Source of the DNA: an uncultured Clostridia bacterium
GTDB lineage: Bacteria; Bacillota; Clostridia; TANB77; CAG-508
Reading direction: 5' to 3'
Length of the DNA stretch: 22,704 nucleotides
Assembly (NCBI GenBank): GCA_947595555.1
Contig: CANQES010000011.1
Location: 1 to 22,704 of the forward strand
The translations under genes were made by a program, and so were the position numbers. This document shows positions 6,838 through 15,826 of this stretch, piece after piece (position 1 is the first letter of the stretch; each line of letters starts with the position of its first letter). The notes beneath the pieces were generated by a model that searched no databases, was not told where the DNA came from, and saw only the letters and a program-made list of their open reading frames with translations.

Positions 6838-8055
6838 CTCTCGTTGCATATCATCTTTTTGCAAATCTTTTTTTCTACCAGAAGCATCATTTTTTAACAG
6901 TTTAATATCATTATAACTTAAATTTCTAGTTATTTCGCTCATTCTCTCTAAATGTTCTTTTGCTTTTATATCCTTTTTTTGCAACTTTTCTTTTCTTTCT
7001 TCATGTACATCTTCTAAATTAAAAGGAATTGAAATACGTGCTATAATTGGAATAAAAATCGGTTCCTTTTTTACTTTTCCAACTATTTTTTTTGAATCAA
7101 TATCAATAGCCGTATTAACATATCTTATGGCTTCATCCTTTTCTCCCTTAATCAAAGATATTTTAGCCAATTCATAATAAGCATCAGCTGATAGTTCTTC
7201 TTCTTCGATAGCCTCTAAAAATCTTTTTTCTGCCTCTTCTAAATCCTTATATATTAAAGCAATCTCTGCTAAAGAATATTTTGCATTATACAATAAAGAA
7301 TTTATCTCTGCTGCTTTTTCATAACAAACTTTTGCACTTTGAAAATCATTTAACATTGTATAAGCAATACCTAAATTATAATTCAATTCATAACTAATTG
7401 GATTATATCTCAAGGCATTTTGATATACATTTACTGCTTCCTTATACATCTCTTTTTCAATTAAAATATCTCCTAATAATTCAGAAGCCTTATTCATATC
7501 TGGTTTTTTATTCAATAAATTAAATAGCATTTCAGAAGCTTCATCTTTTTTATCTAAAATATTTAATAATTCTGCTACTCTATAATAAGAATCATAATCC
7601 TTTTTATTTAAATCGATAGCTTGTACATATTCATCTATTGCCTTTCTCATCCCGCCTTCTAAGTCATAAATTTCAGCTAGCATGCGATGTCCTTTATATG
7701 AATTTGCATTTTTTTCTAATAAATCTAATAAAATTTGCTTTGCCTTTTTGTTATTCCCAAAAAATATATACATCTTTGCTTTTTGAATAGCTACTACTTC
7801 AAATAATTTAATTCCTTGTTTCTCTAATATTATTATTCCTAATGGAAGCACTATTGATAATAAATATTTTAAGATGACTAATAATACATTTAATTTTACA
7901 CTAAATAACACTTCTAAAAAGTTTAATCCAATTCCTATTGCTTCAGCAACTAAAATAACTACATATGTAGTATCATTATGTCTAATCATACGAAAAAAAA
8001 TATATACAAATATTGCAAATGATATTACAGTAAATATTAATTGTTCTATTAGCAT
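6832..8055 (-). CDS. Membrane-anchored TPR-repeat protein
   Basis: A 407-residue protein with hydrophobic segments at about residues 3-22, 30-55 and 57-79, followed by a cytoplasmic-type tetratricopeptide solenoid from about residue 95 to 325. Repeats with the TPR spacing are visible around AKQILLDLLEKNANSYKGHRM, MRKAIDEYVQAIDLNKKDY, YKEAVNVYQNALRYNPISYE, FQSAKVCYEKAAEINSLLYN and LEEAEKRFLEAIEEEELSA. The last ~60 residues are charged and K/E-rich. TPR arrays bind partner proteins; the partner is not evident. The ATG is preceded by GAGGGTG, and a promoter-like sequence overlaps the end of the lytic transglycosylase gene. The stop codon lies inside the 221-bp repeat, so the extreme C-terminus may have been set by that element. 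Specific function unknown. Confidence 0.85.
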   Translation of the reverse strand: MLIEQLIFTVISFAIFVYIFFRMIRHNDTTYVVILVAEAIGIGLNFLEVLFSVKLNVLLVILKYLLSIVLPLGIIILEKQGIKLFEVVAIQKAKMYIFFGNNKKAKQILLDLLEKNANSYKGHRMLAEIYDLEGGMRKAIDEYVQAIDLNKKDYDSYYRVAELLNILDKKDEASEMLFNLLNKKPDMNKASELLGDILIEKEMYKEAVNVYQNALRYNPISYELNYNLGIAYTMLNDFQSAKVCYEKAAEINSLLYNAKYSLAEIALIYKDLEEAEKRFLEAIEEEELSADAYYELAKISLIKGEKDEAIRYVNTAIDIDSKKIVGKVKKEPIFIPIIARISIPFNLEDVHEERKEKLQKKDIKAKEHLERMSEITRNLSYNDIKLLKNDASGRKKDLQKDDMQREK

Positions 8056-8095
8056 TTTGTTTCACCCTCTTTGTTATTCTAAATATGCTACATAT

Positions 8096-8124
8096 ATTTT
8101 ATTGCATTTTCTGTCATTTGTCTA
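8096..8124 (-). promoter_or_regulatory. Putative promoter of the TPR gene
   Basis: On the minus strand, TAGACA (8124-8119), a 17-base spacer and TAAAAT (8101-8096) overlap the stop codon of the lytic transglycosylase gene and lie about 40 bases upstream of the TPR start. It may allow separate expression of the last gene in the run. Confidence 0.4.
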
Positions 8125-8691
8125 GTTTTTATACAAATCTTCATAGATTTTATAATCTCTCAAAATTTTTCTTACGTAATTATTAGTTTCCTTATAAGGT
8201 ATATTTTCAATATTTGAACCATCTTTTGCAATAATGCCTTTTTCAATCCAACTATCTACCGTTCCAGTACCTGCATTATAAGCAGCTAAAGCTACTTCTT
8301 TATTTCCATACTTTTGAATTAAACTTGATAAATAGCAGGTTCCTATTTCAATATTTGTATATACATCAGCAAGATGTCCTTTCATATCTTCTTTCTGCAC
8401 ATCTATCCCATATTTGTTTGCTACCTCTTTTGCCGTGCTTTCCATTATTTGCATTAAGCCAATTGCATTTCGGTTTGAAACAGCATTTTTATCAAAATTA
8501 CTTTCTGCTTTAATTACTGCAAAAATAAGATTTTCTTCTACTTCATACTTTTCTCCATAAATAGATATTACTTCTTCATATGTTTTTGGATATATCATTT
8601 TTAGGACGTCATCTTTTAGCAAAAATAGACTTACAACTATAATCATTACAACTATAATAACAATTATTATCCTTTTGTTTTTCAAACACAT
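8122..8691 (-). CDS. Membrane-anchored lytic transglycosylase (SLT domain)
   Basis: Peptidoglycan lytic transglycosylase, which cleaves the MurNAc-GlcNAc bond with formation of 1,6-anhydro-MurNAc, acting outside the membrane. Residues 6-25 form a single N-terminal membrane anchor (RIIIVIIVVMIIVVSLFLL). The Slt70-type domain follows: catalytic glutamate in FAVIKAESNFDKNA (about residue 63), then the family motifs NAIGLMQIMESTA and ALAAYNAGTGTVDSWI, and YVRKILRDY near the end. About 190 residues is normal for the short Bacillota form. The frame extends to a TTG at 8709 within the polA end, but the AAAGGAG at about 8692-8702 supports the ATG at 8691, or the TTG at 8685 (better spacing, giving MKNKRIII). 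It directly follows polA. Confidence 0.92.
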   Translation of the reverse strand: MCLKNKRIIIVIIVVMIIVVSLFLLKDDVLKMIYPKTYEEVISIYGEKYEVEENLIFAVIKAESNFDKNAVSNRNAIGLMQIMESTAKEVANKYGIDVQKEDMKGHLADVYTNIEIGTCYLSSLIQKYGNKEVALAAYNAGTGTVDSWIEKGIIAKDGSNIENIPYKETNNYVRKILRDYKIYEDLYKN

Positions 8692-8699
8692 TCTCTCCT

Positions 8700-11063
8700 T
8701 TATTTGCAATCATACCAGTTTTTCGCCTCTTCTATATCCACTATTAATGGTACCTTCAAATTAATTGCAGATTCCATGCATTCTTTCATAATTTCTTTTA
8801 CCTGCTCTTTTTCATCTTCTGGAGCTTCTATCATCATTTCATCATGAACCTGTAATACAATTTTAGATTTTAGTCCTCTTCTTTGAATGTCTTTATATAC
8901 TTTTATCATGGCAATTTTCATAATATCTGCAGCCGTTCCCTGTATTGGCGTATTCATGGCTACTCTGGCACCAAATTGTCTTACCATATAGTTATTGGAT
9001 TTTAATTCTGGTATATATCTTCTTCGATGAAATAATGTTTCTACATATCCATCTTCTGTTGCTTGTTTTGTTATATTTTCCATAAATGCTTTTATTCCTG
9101 CATATTGCTCTAAATACTCATTAATGTATTCTTTTGCTCTTTTTCTTGATATTCCCAGTTGCTCTCCTAAACCAAAGTCACTTATTCCATAGACAATTCC
9201 AAAGTTAACTGCTTTAGCATCACTTCTTTGTTCTTTTGTTACTTGGTCAATTGGTGTTTTAAATACTTTTGAGGCTGCTTGTTTATGGATATCTTGACCA
9301 TCTTTAAACGCTTGTATCATGTGCTCATCTTCTGATATATGAGCTAATACTCTCAATTCAATTTGAGAATAATCAGCATCTATATAGACTTTTCCTTCTT
9401 CTGGTTCAAAAACTTTTCTAACTCTTTTCCCAAGTTCAAATCGCGTTGGAATGTTTTGTAAATTAGGCTCTGTTGAACTGATTCTTCCTGTTGCCGTTAT
9501 TGTTTGATGGAAAAATGAGTGAATTCTTTTAGTTTTAGGATTAATATAAGGTTTTAATCCTTCTACATAGGTTGAGTTCAGTTTCATCAATTGGCGATAA
9601 TCTAATATCTTTTGAATGATAGGATCTTCTCTTTTTAATTTTTCTAATACATCTACATCAGTTGAATAGCCATTTTTTGTCTTTTTAATTACTGGCAATT
9701 TCATTTTTTCAAAAAGAATGTCTCCTAATTGTTTAGTAGAATTAATGTTAAATTCTTCTCCTGACATGTCATATATTTTTTTAGTCAAACTTTCTAATTG
9801 CTCTGTTAGTTCTTTTCCAAACTGATTTAATTCTCCTTCGTCTACATACATACCATTCCATTGCATATCTGATAAGACTTCTATTGTTGGCATATCAATC
9901 TCTTTAAATAATTGCCATGCTCCTATGTCTTCTAATTTTTTCTGTGTAATCTCTTTTATTTGATAAATTGCAAAACAATATAAATTATTGTTGCTTGGTT
10001 CTTGTTGCTCTTGTGTCATAGTATCAAACAAATTCATTTGTTGCTCTTGAGGTTCTTTCCCTGCAAACTCTTGCACATCTACATCTAAGTATTGTTGAAT
10101 TAAATCTTCTATATTTAGCTTATTGTTTGTTGGATTTAATATATAACTTGCTATTGCAATGTCATAGTCAATTCCTTTTAAATTAATTCCTTCTTGTTTT
10201 AATAAAATATATGTTTTTGTTAAATCAATACTTATTTTTTTTATTGTTTCATCCTCAAAAATGTCTTGACATTCTTTCCAATCATTAATAGGAGTATATG
10301 TTACTTCTGCTGTTTTTTCATCAAATATATTAAATCCTATTATTTTTTCTTTTATGATTTTTTCAGGGTTTGCATCTTCTATTGTATTCACGTAAAAAAT
10401 CATTTTCTTTTGTTGCTTGATTAATTTTATGATATCTTCTTGCGATTTATCTACTATTTTAAATAAATCTTTAATATCTTTTTTAGCCTCGACATCTTGT
10501 ACCTCTCTTAAAGAAAATCTATCTATATAACGATTAAAGTTTAACTCTTTAAAAAGTTCTAATACTCTAGGTTTGTCCCACTCTTCTATTTTAAAATTCT
10601 CTAATGTATCTTGAATTGGTACTTCTAAATTAATTGTTCCTAACGTCTTTGATAGAAATGCTAAGTCTTTATTATTTTCTATATTTTCTTTTTGTTTCCC
10701 TTTTAAATCTGTTTCTCCTTTTTCTACTTTTTCATATAAATTATCAATAGAACCGAATTTTTGAATTAATGCTAATGCTGTCTTTTCTCCTATTCCTGGT
10801 ACTCCTGGAATATTGTCTGATGTATCCCCTTGTAATCCCTTAACATCTATTAATTGTTTTGGTTCTAATCCATATTTTTCTATAATCTTGTCTCTATTAT
10901 ATTCATCTGTTTCTGTTTTTCCACCTTTGGTATGTGGAATTCGAATTGTTACTTTATCAGTAGCTAATTGAAATGTATCTCTATCTCCTGAAAGTATAGT
11001 TACTTCTAGTCCCTGTTTTTCTCCATAACGAGATAAGGTTCCGAAGTATGTCATCTGCTTCAT
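8700..11063 (-). CDS. polA: DNA polymerase I, C-terminal part downstream of a frameshift
   Basis: Main part of DNA polymerase I, used for Okazaki-fragment processing and repair. It contains the rest of the 5'-3' exonuclease domain, including the helix-hairpin-helix region (LQGDTSDNIPGVPGIGEKTA). The 3'-5' exonuclease-like domain (about residues 215-370) lacks recognisable catalytic acidic motifs, so proofreading is probably absent, as in many Bacillota. The polymerase domain is complete: motif A DADYSQIELRVLAHIS, motif B RSDAKAVNFGIVYG, motif C LQVHDEM. The first residues up to about FGTLSRYG read in this frame before the frameshift point are not native. Continuity with the upstream piece is restored by removing one base near 11043. 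The joined protein would be about 896 residues, the normal PolA length. The listed start is simply the first ATG of the frame; it has no supporting ribosome binding site. Confidence 0.93.
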   Translation of the reverse strand: MKQMTYFGTLSRYGEKQGLEVTILSGDRDTFQLATDKVTIRIPHTKGGKTETDEYNRDKIIEKYGLEPKQLIDVKGLQGDTSDNIPGVPGIGEKTALALIQKFGSIDNLYEKVEKGETDLKGKQKENIENNKDLAFLSKTLGTINLEVPIQDTLENFKIEEWDKPRVLELFKELNFNRYIDRFSLREVQDVEAKKDIKDLFKIVDKSQEDIIKLIKQQKKMIFYVNTIEDANPEKIIKEKIIGFNIFDEKTAEVTYTPINDWKECQDIFEDETIKKISIDLTKTYILLKQEGINLKGIDYDIAIASYILNPTNNKLNIEDLIQQYLDVDVQEFAGKEPQEQQMNLFDTMTQEQQEPSNNNLYCFAIYQIKEITQKKLEDIGAWQLFKEIDMPTIEVLSDMQWNGMYVDEGELNQFGKELTEQLESLTKKIYDMSGEEFNINSTKQLGDILFEKMKLPVIKKTKNGYSTDVDVLEKLKREDPIIQKILDYRQLMKLNSTYVEGLKPYINPKTKRIHSFFHQTITATGRISSTEPNLQNIPTRFELGKRVRKVFEPEEGKVYIDADYSQIELRVLAHISEDEHMIQAFKDGQDIHKQAASKVFKTPIDQVTKEQRSDAKAVNFGIVYGISDFGLGEQLGISRKRAKEYINEYLEQYAGIKAFMENITKQATEDGYVETLFHRRRYIPELKSNNYMVRQFGARVAMNTPIQGTAADIMKIAMIKVYKDIQRRGLKSKIVLQVHDEMMIEAPEDEKEQVKEIMKECMESAINLKVPLIVDIEEAKNWYDCK

Positions 11064-11391
11064 AACCTTCCATTTCTACTATATCTATATTCATAGCTCT
11101 TAATACATCTTTTATAATTGGCATTTGTTGGGCTAATTCTTCTGGCATACCTTTTCTTGTTGCCTTATACCCCTCATATAATTTATGTCTTGCAGTTGGC
11201 GCTTTTAAATCAAATGCAACTGCTATATATTGTGGTTCTACATCTTCTAATAATTTAAACAAAATAGCTAAAAATCCATATATTGCATTTGTATATGTCC
11301 CATCTTTTGTTGTTAGCATTTTGCTCCCCATAATTCCATAAAATGCTCTATTCATTATACTATTCCCATCTATCAATACTAACTTTTCCAA
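10981..11391 (-). CDS. polA: DNA polymerase I, N-terminal part upstream of a frameshift
   Basis: Start of polA. It encodes the first ~115 residues of the 5'-3' exonuclease (FEN-like) domain: LVLIDGNSIMNRAFYGI with the first metal-binding aspartate, then YIAVAFDLKAPTARHKLYEGYKATR, and MEGYEADDIL with further catalytic acids. After ADDIL the frame is lost: ATA CTT CGG AAC reads ILRN, but deleting one C (near 11043) gives ILGTLSRYGE, matching the family and joining the downstream reading frame. The tail RNLISLW...YTFRR is therefore out of frame. TTG at 11391 is the likely start: AAGGAG is spaced eight bases before it, and it gives the family-like N-terminus (M)EKLVLIDGN. The open frame reaches further upstream to 11454, but that part overlaps the putative promoter. 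Confidence 0.88.
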   Translation of the reverse strand: MEKLVLIDGNSIMNRAFYGIMGSKMLTTKDGTYTNAIYGFLAILFKLLEDVEPQYIAVAFDLKAPTARHKLYEGYKATRKGMPEELAQQMPIIKDVLRAMNIDIVEMEGYEADDILRNLISLWRKTGTRSNYTFRR

Positions 11392-11425
11392 AACAATTCT
11401 CCTTCCATACATTTTAAAATACAAT

Positions 11426-11454
11426 TTTATAAATTGAGTAGTTTTCACCGACAA
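11426..11454 (-). promoter_or_regulatory. Putative polA promoter
   Basis: On the minus strand, TTGTCG (11454-11449), a 17-base spacer and TATAAA (11431-11426) lie about 35 bases before the TTG start of polA and overlap the end of the glycosyltransferase gene. This could separate polA from the glycan genes upstream. Confidence 0.4.
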
Positions 11455-12821
11455 ATAGAATCATAGCTATCAAAAATTTTTATCAAATTTTCTTCATGTC
11501 CTAAGTCTACACCTTTTTCATCAATATAATATAACTCTTTTTCCTCGCCGAAAGTTTCTTTTACTATATCTAAAAACTCCATTCCTATTGATTCTTTATT
11601 ATCTTCATTCCAAGTTACATACGTAAAATAATCTCTTATTTGTGGATTCCAAATTTTATATTCATCTAAATACGGTATAATAGCTTCTGAAAGTGGCATA
11701 TGCCTACTTATTAATATATTTTCTTTACTTATATTTTCACTTATATATTGTGCGGTCTGTTTTGCTGATGAATATGCATATTTTATATCTTCTATTGAAT
11801 ACTTTATTCCAAATATACAGTTTATTGCTAATATTATTATCATCATTTTAGATATAATTACTCGTTCTATATAATTTTCTTTGTTTTCTTCTCTTTGAAT
11901 CCATGCAAATAATAAAATTATCATAAAAATACTATTTGCTCTTTGCTCTGATGCATAATATATATATTCATATATCCAAAATTGATATAATATGCTTGTA
12001 AATATTATGATAAAATTTTTAGGTTTACAACGTAATTCATAAATTGCACATATTAAAATATAAATAAACGTAACCATTACAAAAAATAAGTTGCTAGTTC
12101 CAAGCATTGATTTTATAATGTTATAAAATTGCATTAATATTCCTTTTATATGTTCTATTGATATCGTAAGTTTGTTACCATTTACCTCTGTATTTGTTCC
12201 TAAACTTTGCAAAATAGGTACCATAGATATTATTAACAAAATACATACGACAACAAAACTTATTATAATTTTTCTATTTGGTTTTTGCTCAAGATAAAAT
12301 GTCAATAATAGCATTCCTACTAATCCAAGCATAATTACATGTGAATTTGCAAGCAATACGATACTTAAAATATATCGTATTGGCTTTGTTTTCCTATCTT
12401 TATATGTTATTGCTATTAAAGTAATTGCTAAAGGTATAAAACAATAACTCCTTGCAATTGCAGGATATAAATATAACATTGGATAGCTAAAAATAATCAA
12501 TAAATTTACCCACCATTTAAATGGTGATTTTTTTATTATTAGCCATGCGGATGTACTTACAATAGCCCAACTAACTATTTTTATTGTAAAATACGGAAAA
12601 CCTAATTTTGCAAACGGTATCAAAATTATATACCATAAGAAAAAGTGTCCTTCGTATGACATTTGTTGTATAATTTCAACTATTCCCAAATCTCGTGCAA
12701 TAAGCCAACTTTGTGCTTCGTCTCTCCAAGATTCATGACATATCAAAATGATTAATGAACAAATAAAATAAATTGACATTATCAAAATATTTTTTTTATT
12801 CTGTTTTAACCAATCTCTCAT
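11445..12821 (-). CDS. Polytopic membrane glycosyltransferase-like protein (GT-C fold)
   Basis: A 458-residue integral membrane protein with about ten hydrophobic helices and an acidic motif in the first extracytoplasmic loop (SWRDEAQSW, residues 31-39). This is the layout of GT-C glycosyltransferases of the ArnT/PMT (GT39/GT83) superfamily, which use polyprenyl-phosphate sugars as donors on the outer face of the membrane. The C-terminal ~110 residues are soluble (from about KYAYSSAKQTAQYISENIS). The ATG at 12821 is preceded by AAAGGAG located at the very end of the preceding FAD-enzyme gene, seven bases away, indicating co-transcription. Donor and acceptor are unknown; the neighbouring second GT-C gene and the UGM-like flavoenzyme suggest envelope polysaccharide or glycolipid assembly. 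Superfamily assignment is by motif and topology, not close similarity. Confidence 0.7.
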   Translation of the reverse strand: MRDWLKQNKKNILIMSIYFICSLIILICHESWRDEAQSWLIARDLGIVEIIQQMSYEGHFFLWYIILIPFAKLGFPYFTIKIVSWAIVSTSAWLIIKKSPFKWWVNLLIIFSYPMLYLYPAIARSYCFIPLAITLIAITYKDRKTKPIRYILSIVLLANSHVIMLGLVGMLLLTFYLEQKPNRKIIISFVVVCILLIISMVPILQSLGTNTEVNGNKLTISIEHIKGILMQFYNIIKSMLGTSNLFFVMVTFIYILICAIYELRCKPKNFIIIFTSILYQFWIYEYIYYASEQRANSIFMIILLFAWIQREENKENYIERVIISKMMIIILAINCIFGIKYSIEDIKYAYSSAKQTAQYISENISKENILISRHMPLSEAIIPYLDEYKIWNPQIRDYFTYVTWNEDNKESIGMEFLDIVKETFGEEKELYYIDEKGVDLGHEENLIKIFDSYDSICR

Positions 12822-12828
12822 TTTGATA

Positions 12829-14379
12829 TTATGTCTCCTTTCTTATTTCATTATATTCCTTTTCTATATTCACTTTCCAAATATTACTTTTGTCTTTTAT
12901 ATTTGCCTTAATATTTTTTACTGCTTCAATTGCAGTTAACATTGAGTGATCCATATTATTATATCTATGTTGGCCATTTCTACCTATACAATATAAATTC
13001 TCAAACCCATTTAAATACTTTATTAGTTTATCAATCTCATCGTAAGTGTCAAAATACGCTGGATATGCCTTTCTTATTTTTTCCTGATGCGAATCTATAA
13101 CATCTTCTTTATCTATGATATTTATTTTTTCTAATTCACTTATCGCAAAATTCACAAATTCTTCTTCTGTCATATTCCAAAATTCATCATTTTCTTGAAC
13201 AAAATATTCTAACCCTATCCATATATTTTCTTCGACATTTTTTACTAAGTATGGAGACCAATTGTTGAAAATTTGCATTCTTCCTATTTTTACATCAGGT
13301 TCTTGCATATATATCCAACAATCTGGTATTATATTGCCAATTGTTTTTATATTAGTTTTATTTTCTAATTTTAATTTTTTTACCAATAATCCTACTGTTA
13401 TAAAATCTCTATATGGCAATCCTTTTGCAATGTCAAGTATGTCAGGAGGTACCAGTTTTGATTCTTCTATTCCTTCTACTAAATCTTTTATCGGCATACT
13501 TGAAATAAAAATATCGCCTTCGAATTTTTCTTTTTGTTCTCCATTTTTACATTCTACTGATTTTATTTTTCCATCTTCGATTTGTATTTTTTCTACTTTA
13601 TGATTTTTTAATATTTTTCCACCTTGCTCAACTACTTTTTCTGCCAATGTTTCCCAAAGTTGACCTGGTCCCAATTTCGGATACCAAAATTCTTCTATTA
13701 ATGATGTTTCCACATTTTTTTCATTTTTTGTGGATAATATGTTTTTTAATATCTCATATATTGATATTCCTTTTACTCTTTGTCTTCCCCAATCTGCTGA
13801 AATTTCATTTGGACTTCTTCCCCAAACTTTTTCAGTATAATTCATAAAAAATAACTCATATAAAACTTTTCCAAATCTATTTATATAAAAATCTTCTAAT
13901 GTTCTCTCTTTTCTCTTGAAAATACTTGATTTTAAGTAACTAAATCCAACCTTTATTGTTGTTATAAATCCAAGATTTTTTAATAATTCCTTTGAAATCT
14001 TAATTGGATAATCAAAGAATTTTTTTAAGTAAAATATTCTAGATGTTCTTCTTCTAAGTAGCATTACTTTTTCTTCTTTTTCTGGATCTGGTCCATTTGG
14101 CTCTAATTTTTTATATATTCCTAACTTTTTATCATCATATGACGGACTTCCTTGCATTGGCATTAATTTTTGCCAATAATCAGTTATCGTTTCCTCTTTT
14201 GAGAAAAATCTATGCCCTCCTATATCCATTCTATTTCCTTTATAATTTACTGTTTTTGCAATCCCACCAATGCTATTGGTTTCTTCTAATACTGTTACAT
14301 CATATTTTGCTGTTTTCAATAATTCATTTGCAGCTGTCAACCCCGCAGGCCCAGCTCCAATTACTATAACTTTCTGCAT
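12829..14379 (-). CDS. FAD-dependent amine-oxidase/UDP-galactopyranose-mutase-like oxidoreductase
   Basis: A 516-residue flavoprotein. The N-terminal dinucleotide-binding motif VIVIGAGPAGLTAANEL is followed by LEETNSIGGIAKTV and DIGGHRFFSKEE, the FAD-binding signature of the protoporphyrinogen oxidase / UDP-galactopyranose mutase / amine oxidase superfamily. The C-terminal FAD contact is in YCIGRNGQHRYNNMDHSM. Conserved proteins of this type occur in bacterial surface polysaccharide clusters. A sugar-nucleotide or polyprenyl-sugar redox or mutase reaction is possible, but the substrate cannot be read from the sequence. Its start overlaps the stop of the upstream membrane glycosyltransferase by one base (TAATG), so translation is coupled. 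The downstream GT-C gene begins seven bases after its stop. Confidence 0.82.
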   Translation of the reverse strand: MQKVIVIGAGPAGLTAANELLKTAKYDVTVLEETNSIGGIAKTVNYKGNRMDIGGHRFFSKEETITDYWQKLMPMQGSPSYDDKKLGIYKKLEPNGPDPEKEEKVMLLRRRTSRIFYLKKFFDYPIKISKELLKNLGFITTIKVGFSYLKSSIFKRKERTLEDFYINRFGKVLYELFFMNYTEKVWGRSPNEISADWGRQRVKGISIYEILKNILSTKNEKNVETSLIEEFWYPKLGPGQLWETLAEKVVEQGGKILKNHKVEKIQIEDGKIKSVECKNGEQKEKFEGDIFISSMPIKDLVEGIEESKLVPPDILDIAKGLPYRDFITVGLLVKKLKLENKTNIKTIGNIIPDCWIYMQEPDVKIGRMQIFNNWSPYLVKNVEENIWIGLEYFVQENDEFWNMTEEEFVNFAISELEKINIIDKEDVIDSHQEKIRKAYPAYFDTYDEIDKLIKYLNGFENLYCIGRNGQHRYNNMDHSMLTAIEAVKNIKANIKDKSNIWKVNIEKEYNEIRKET

Positions 14380-15812
14380 TAATGTACTCCTTTTTTATAA
14401 AATATGTTTTTAAATCTCGTATTACAAAATACAACTATTAAAATTCCTAAAAGCATAATAAACACAAATGGCACAGCATTTTGCCAGCCTTCACCATAAG
14501 TAAGAAATACTCCATTTGCAAATTGACTTATTAAAGACATTTGTACAATTAACTTTATATCATCTGCTTTTTGCCATATTAATAGTGGAAATAACCACAA
14601 TATATACCATGGTTGGAAATTTGTAATTAGTAAAAATAAAAATGCTACTATAAAATAATTCGCTTCTTTCATTTCTTCTCTAAAACATACTTTATTTTTA
14701 AATAGTGATATAACACAAGTAAAGAAATAGATAATTATAAATGCTACTAACAAAACTCTACTTACTGTTGTTACAGATAGTGTAGGCTCCTTAAAATATT
14801 CAATTAATATAACATAAAAACTCTTTGCAACTTTTTCTTGTTGAACAAATAGTCCACTTAATACTTGCAAATCTTTCATATAAAACATATATGGTATTGC
14901 TAAAATTACTAAAAATATAAAACCATATTCTATACATCTTAATAGTCTCTGGCTTGGTTTTTCTTTTCTAAAATAATAGATAATTATAAATGGCAGAATA
15001 ATAATTGCAAAATATTTTATTGCAGTTGACATTGCTAGAAAGATAACGCTTCCTAACAAGTTTTTCTTTTTCACTAAAAAATATAAGGCTAATAAAATAA
15101 ATAATACAACAAACATGTCATTATGAACACATCCAATTCCTTCCATTAAAACAAAAGGATTTAATCCATATAGTAAAGCAAATATTTTTTTATGTGATAT
15201 TTTATAAATAAGATAACAATTAACTAAATGTACTATCACATTTAGCAATTTAAAAAGCAATAATCCAAAGTCTACGTTTCCAAAAGACATTCCTGCAACT
15301 ATTTTGCAAATAAAAGTCCAAACTGGTCCATATACAACTGTCGAATTAGACCAGTCATTGATGTATCCTTGGGCTAATACAGTATCTGTTTCTAGATATT
15401 GTGCATTTTCTCCTTGCTCAACAAATTCCTTTATTGTTGTGTAATATGGATTTTGATGATATGTACTGTCTAACCTTCCAATTCCTAAATAATAAAATAT
15501 ATCTGAACAAGTATATGGCAATACTGCTACAAAAATTATAGCTATAATACCAATAAATATAAATATTTTCTTAGTATCGTAAAATAATTCTTTTCTTTTT
15601 TTTATAATTACAAAATATAATGCCGATAGCATAGCTAATATAAATAAATATAATATTGTTTGTGTTGCTCTACTTACTGGTGCATCATATAAAAATTGAA
15701 AATATGGTCCAAATTTCAATACAGTTCCTTTTTGTACATAGTAGATAATTGATGGCAATGCAAATAAAATGCTTAATACTATAAATAAAATTTTTTGTTT
15801 CTTTCCTGTCAT
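14379..15812 (-). CDS. Polytopic mannosyltransferase-like protein (GT-C, GT87/MptB-like)
   Basis: A 477-residue membrane protein with about twelve hydrophobic segments. The first large extracytoplasmic loop carries YTCSDIFYYLGIGRL (about residues 100-114), with the aspartate typical of GT-C polyprenyl-phosphate-sugar transferases, followed by QNPYY and STVVYGPVWTFICK. The combination of S/C-D-x-F/Y-Y-Y, NPY and YGPVW is characteristic of the GT87 and alpha-1,6-mannosyltransferase (MptA/MptB-like) families. It probably transfers a hexose, likely mannose, from a lipid-phosphate donor to a surface glycan. It is coupled to the UGM-like flavoenzyme downstream by a TAATG overlap and starts 14 bases after the second flavoprotein gene. 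Exact linkage and acceptor unknown. Confidence 0.78.
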   Translation of the reverse strand: MTGKKQKILFIVLSILFALPSIIYYVQKGTVLKFGPYFQFLYDAPVSRATQTILYLFILAMLSALYFVIIKKRKELFYDTKKIFIFIGIIAIIFVAVLPYTCSDIFYYLGIGRLDSTYHQNPYYTTIKEFVEQGENAQYLETDTVLAQGYINDWSNSTVVYGPVWTFICKIVAGMSFGNVDFGLLLFKLLNVIVHLVNCYLIYKISHKKIFALLYGLNPFVLMEGIGCVHNDMFVVLFILLALYFLVKKKNLLGSVIFLAMSTAIKYFAIIILPFIIIYYFRKEKPSQRLLRCIEYGFIFLVILAIPYMFYMKDLQVLSGLFVQQEKVAKSFYVILIEYFKEPTLSVTTVSRVLLVAFIIIYFFTCVISLFKNKVCFREEMKEANYFIVAFLFLLITNFQPWYILWLFPLLIWQKADDIKLIVQMSLISQFANGVFLTYGEGWQNAVPFVFIMLLGILIVVFCNTRFKNIFYKKGVH

Positions 15813-15826
15813 TATTTTCTCCTATT

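Noticed and set aside
10981..11063. Two separate overlapping genes for exonuclease and polymerase
   Set aside because: The overlap is created by the frameshift: family sequence continues without gap once one base is removed, and the downstream frame has no ribosome binding site.
11020..11080. prfB-like programmed frameshift signal in polA
   Set aside because: There is no stop codon at the shift site and no Shine-Dalgarno-like sequence three bases upstream; kept only as a weak alternative to an error or recent mutation.
13262..14369. Plus-strand open frames opposite the UGM-like gene
   Set aside because: Hydrophobic low-complexity antisense frames without ribosome binding sites.
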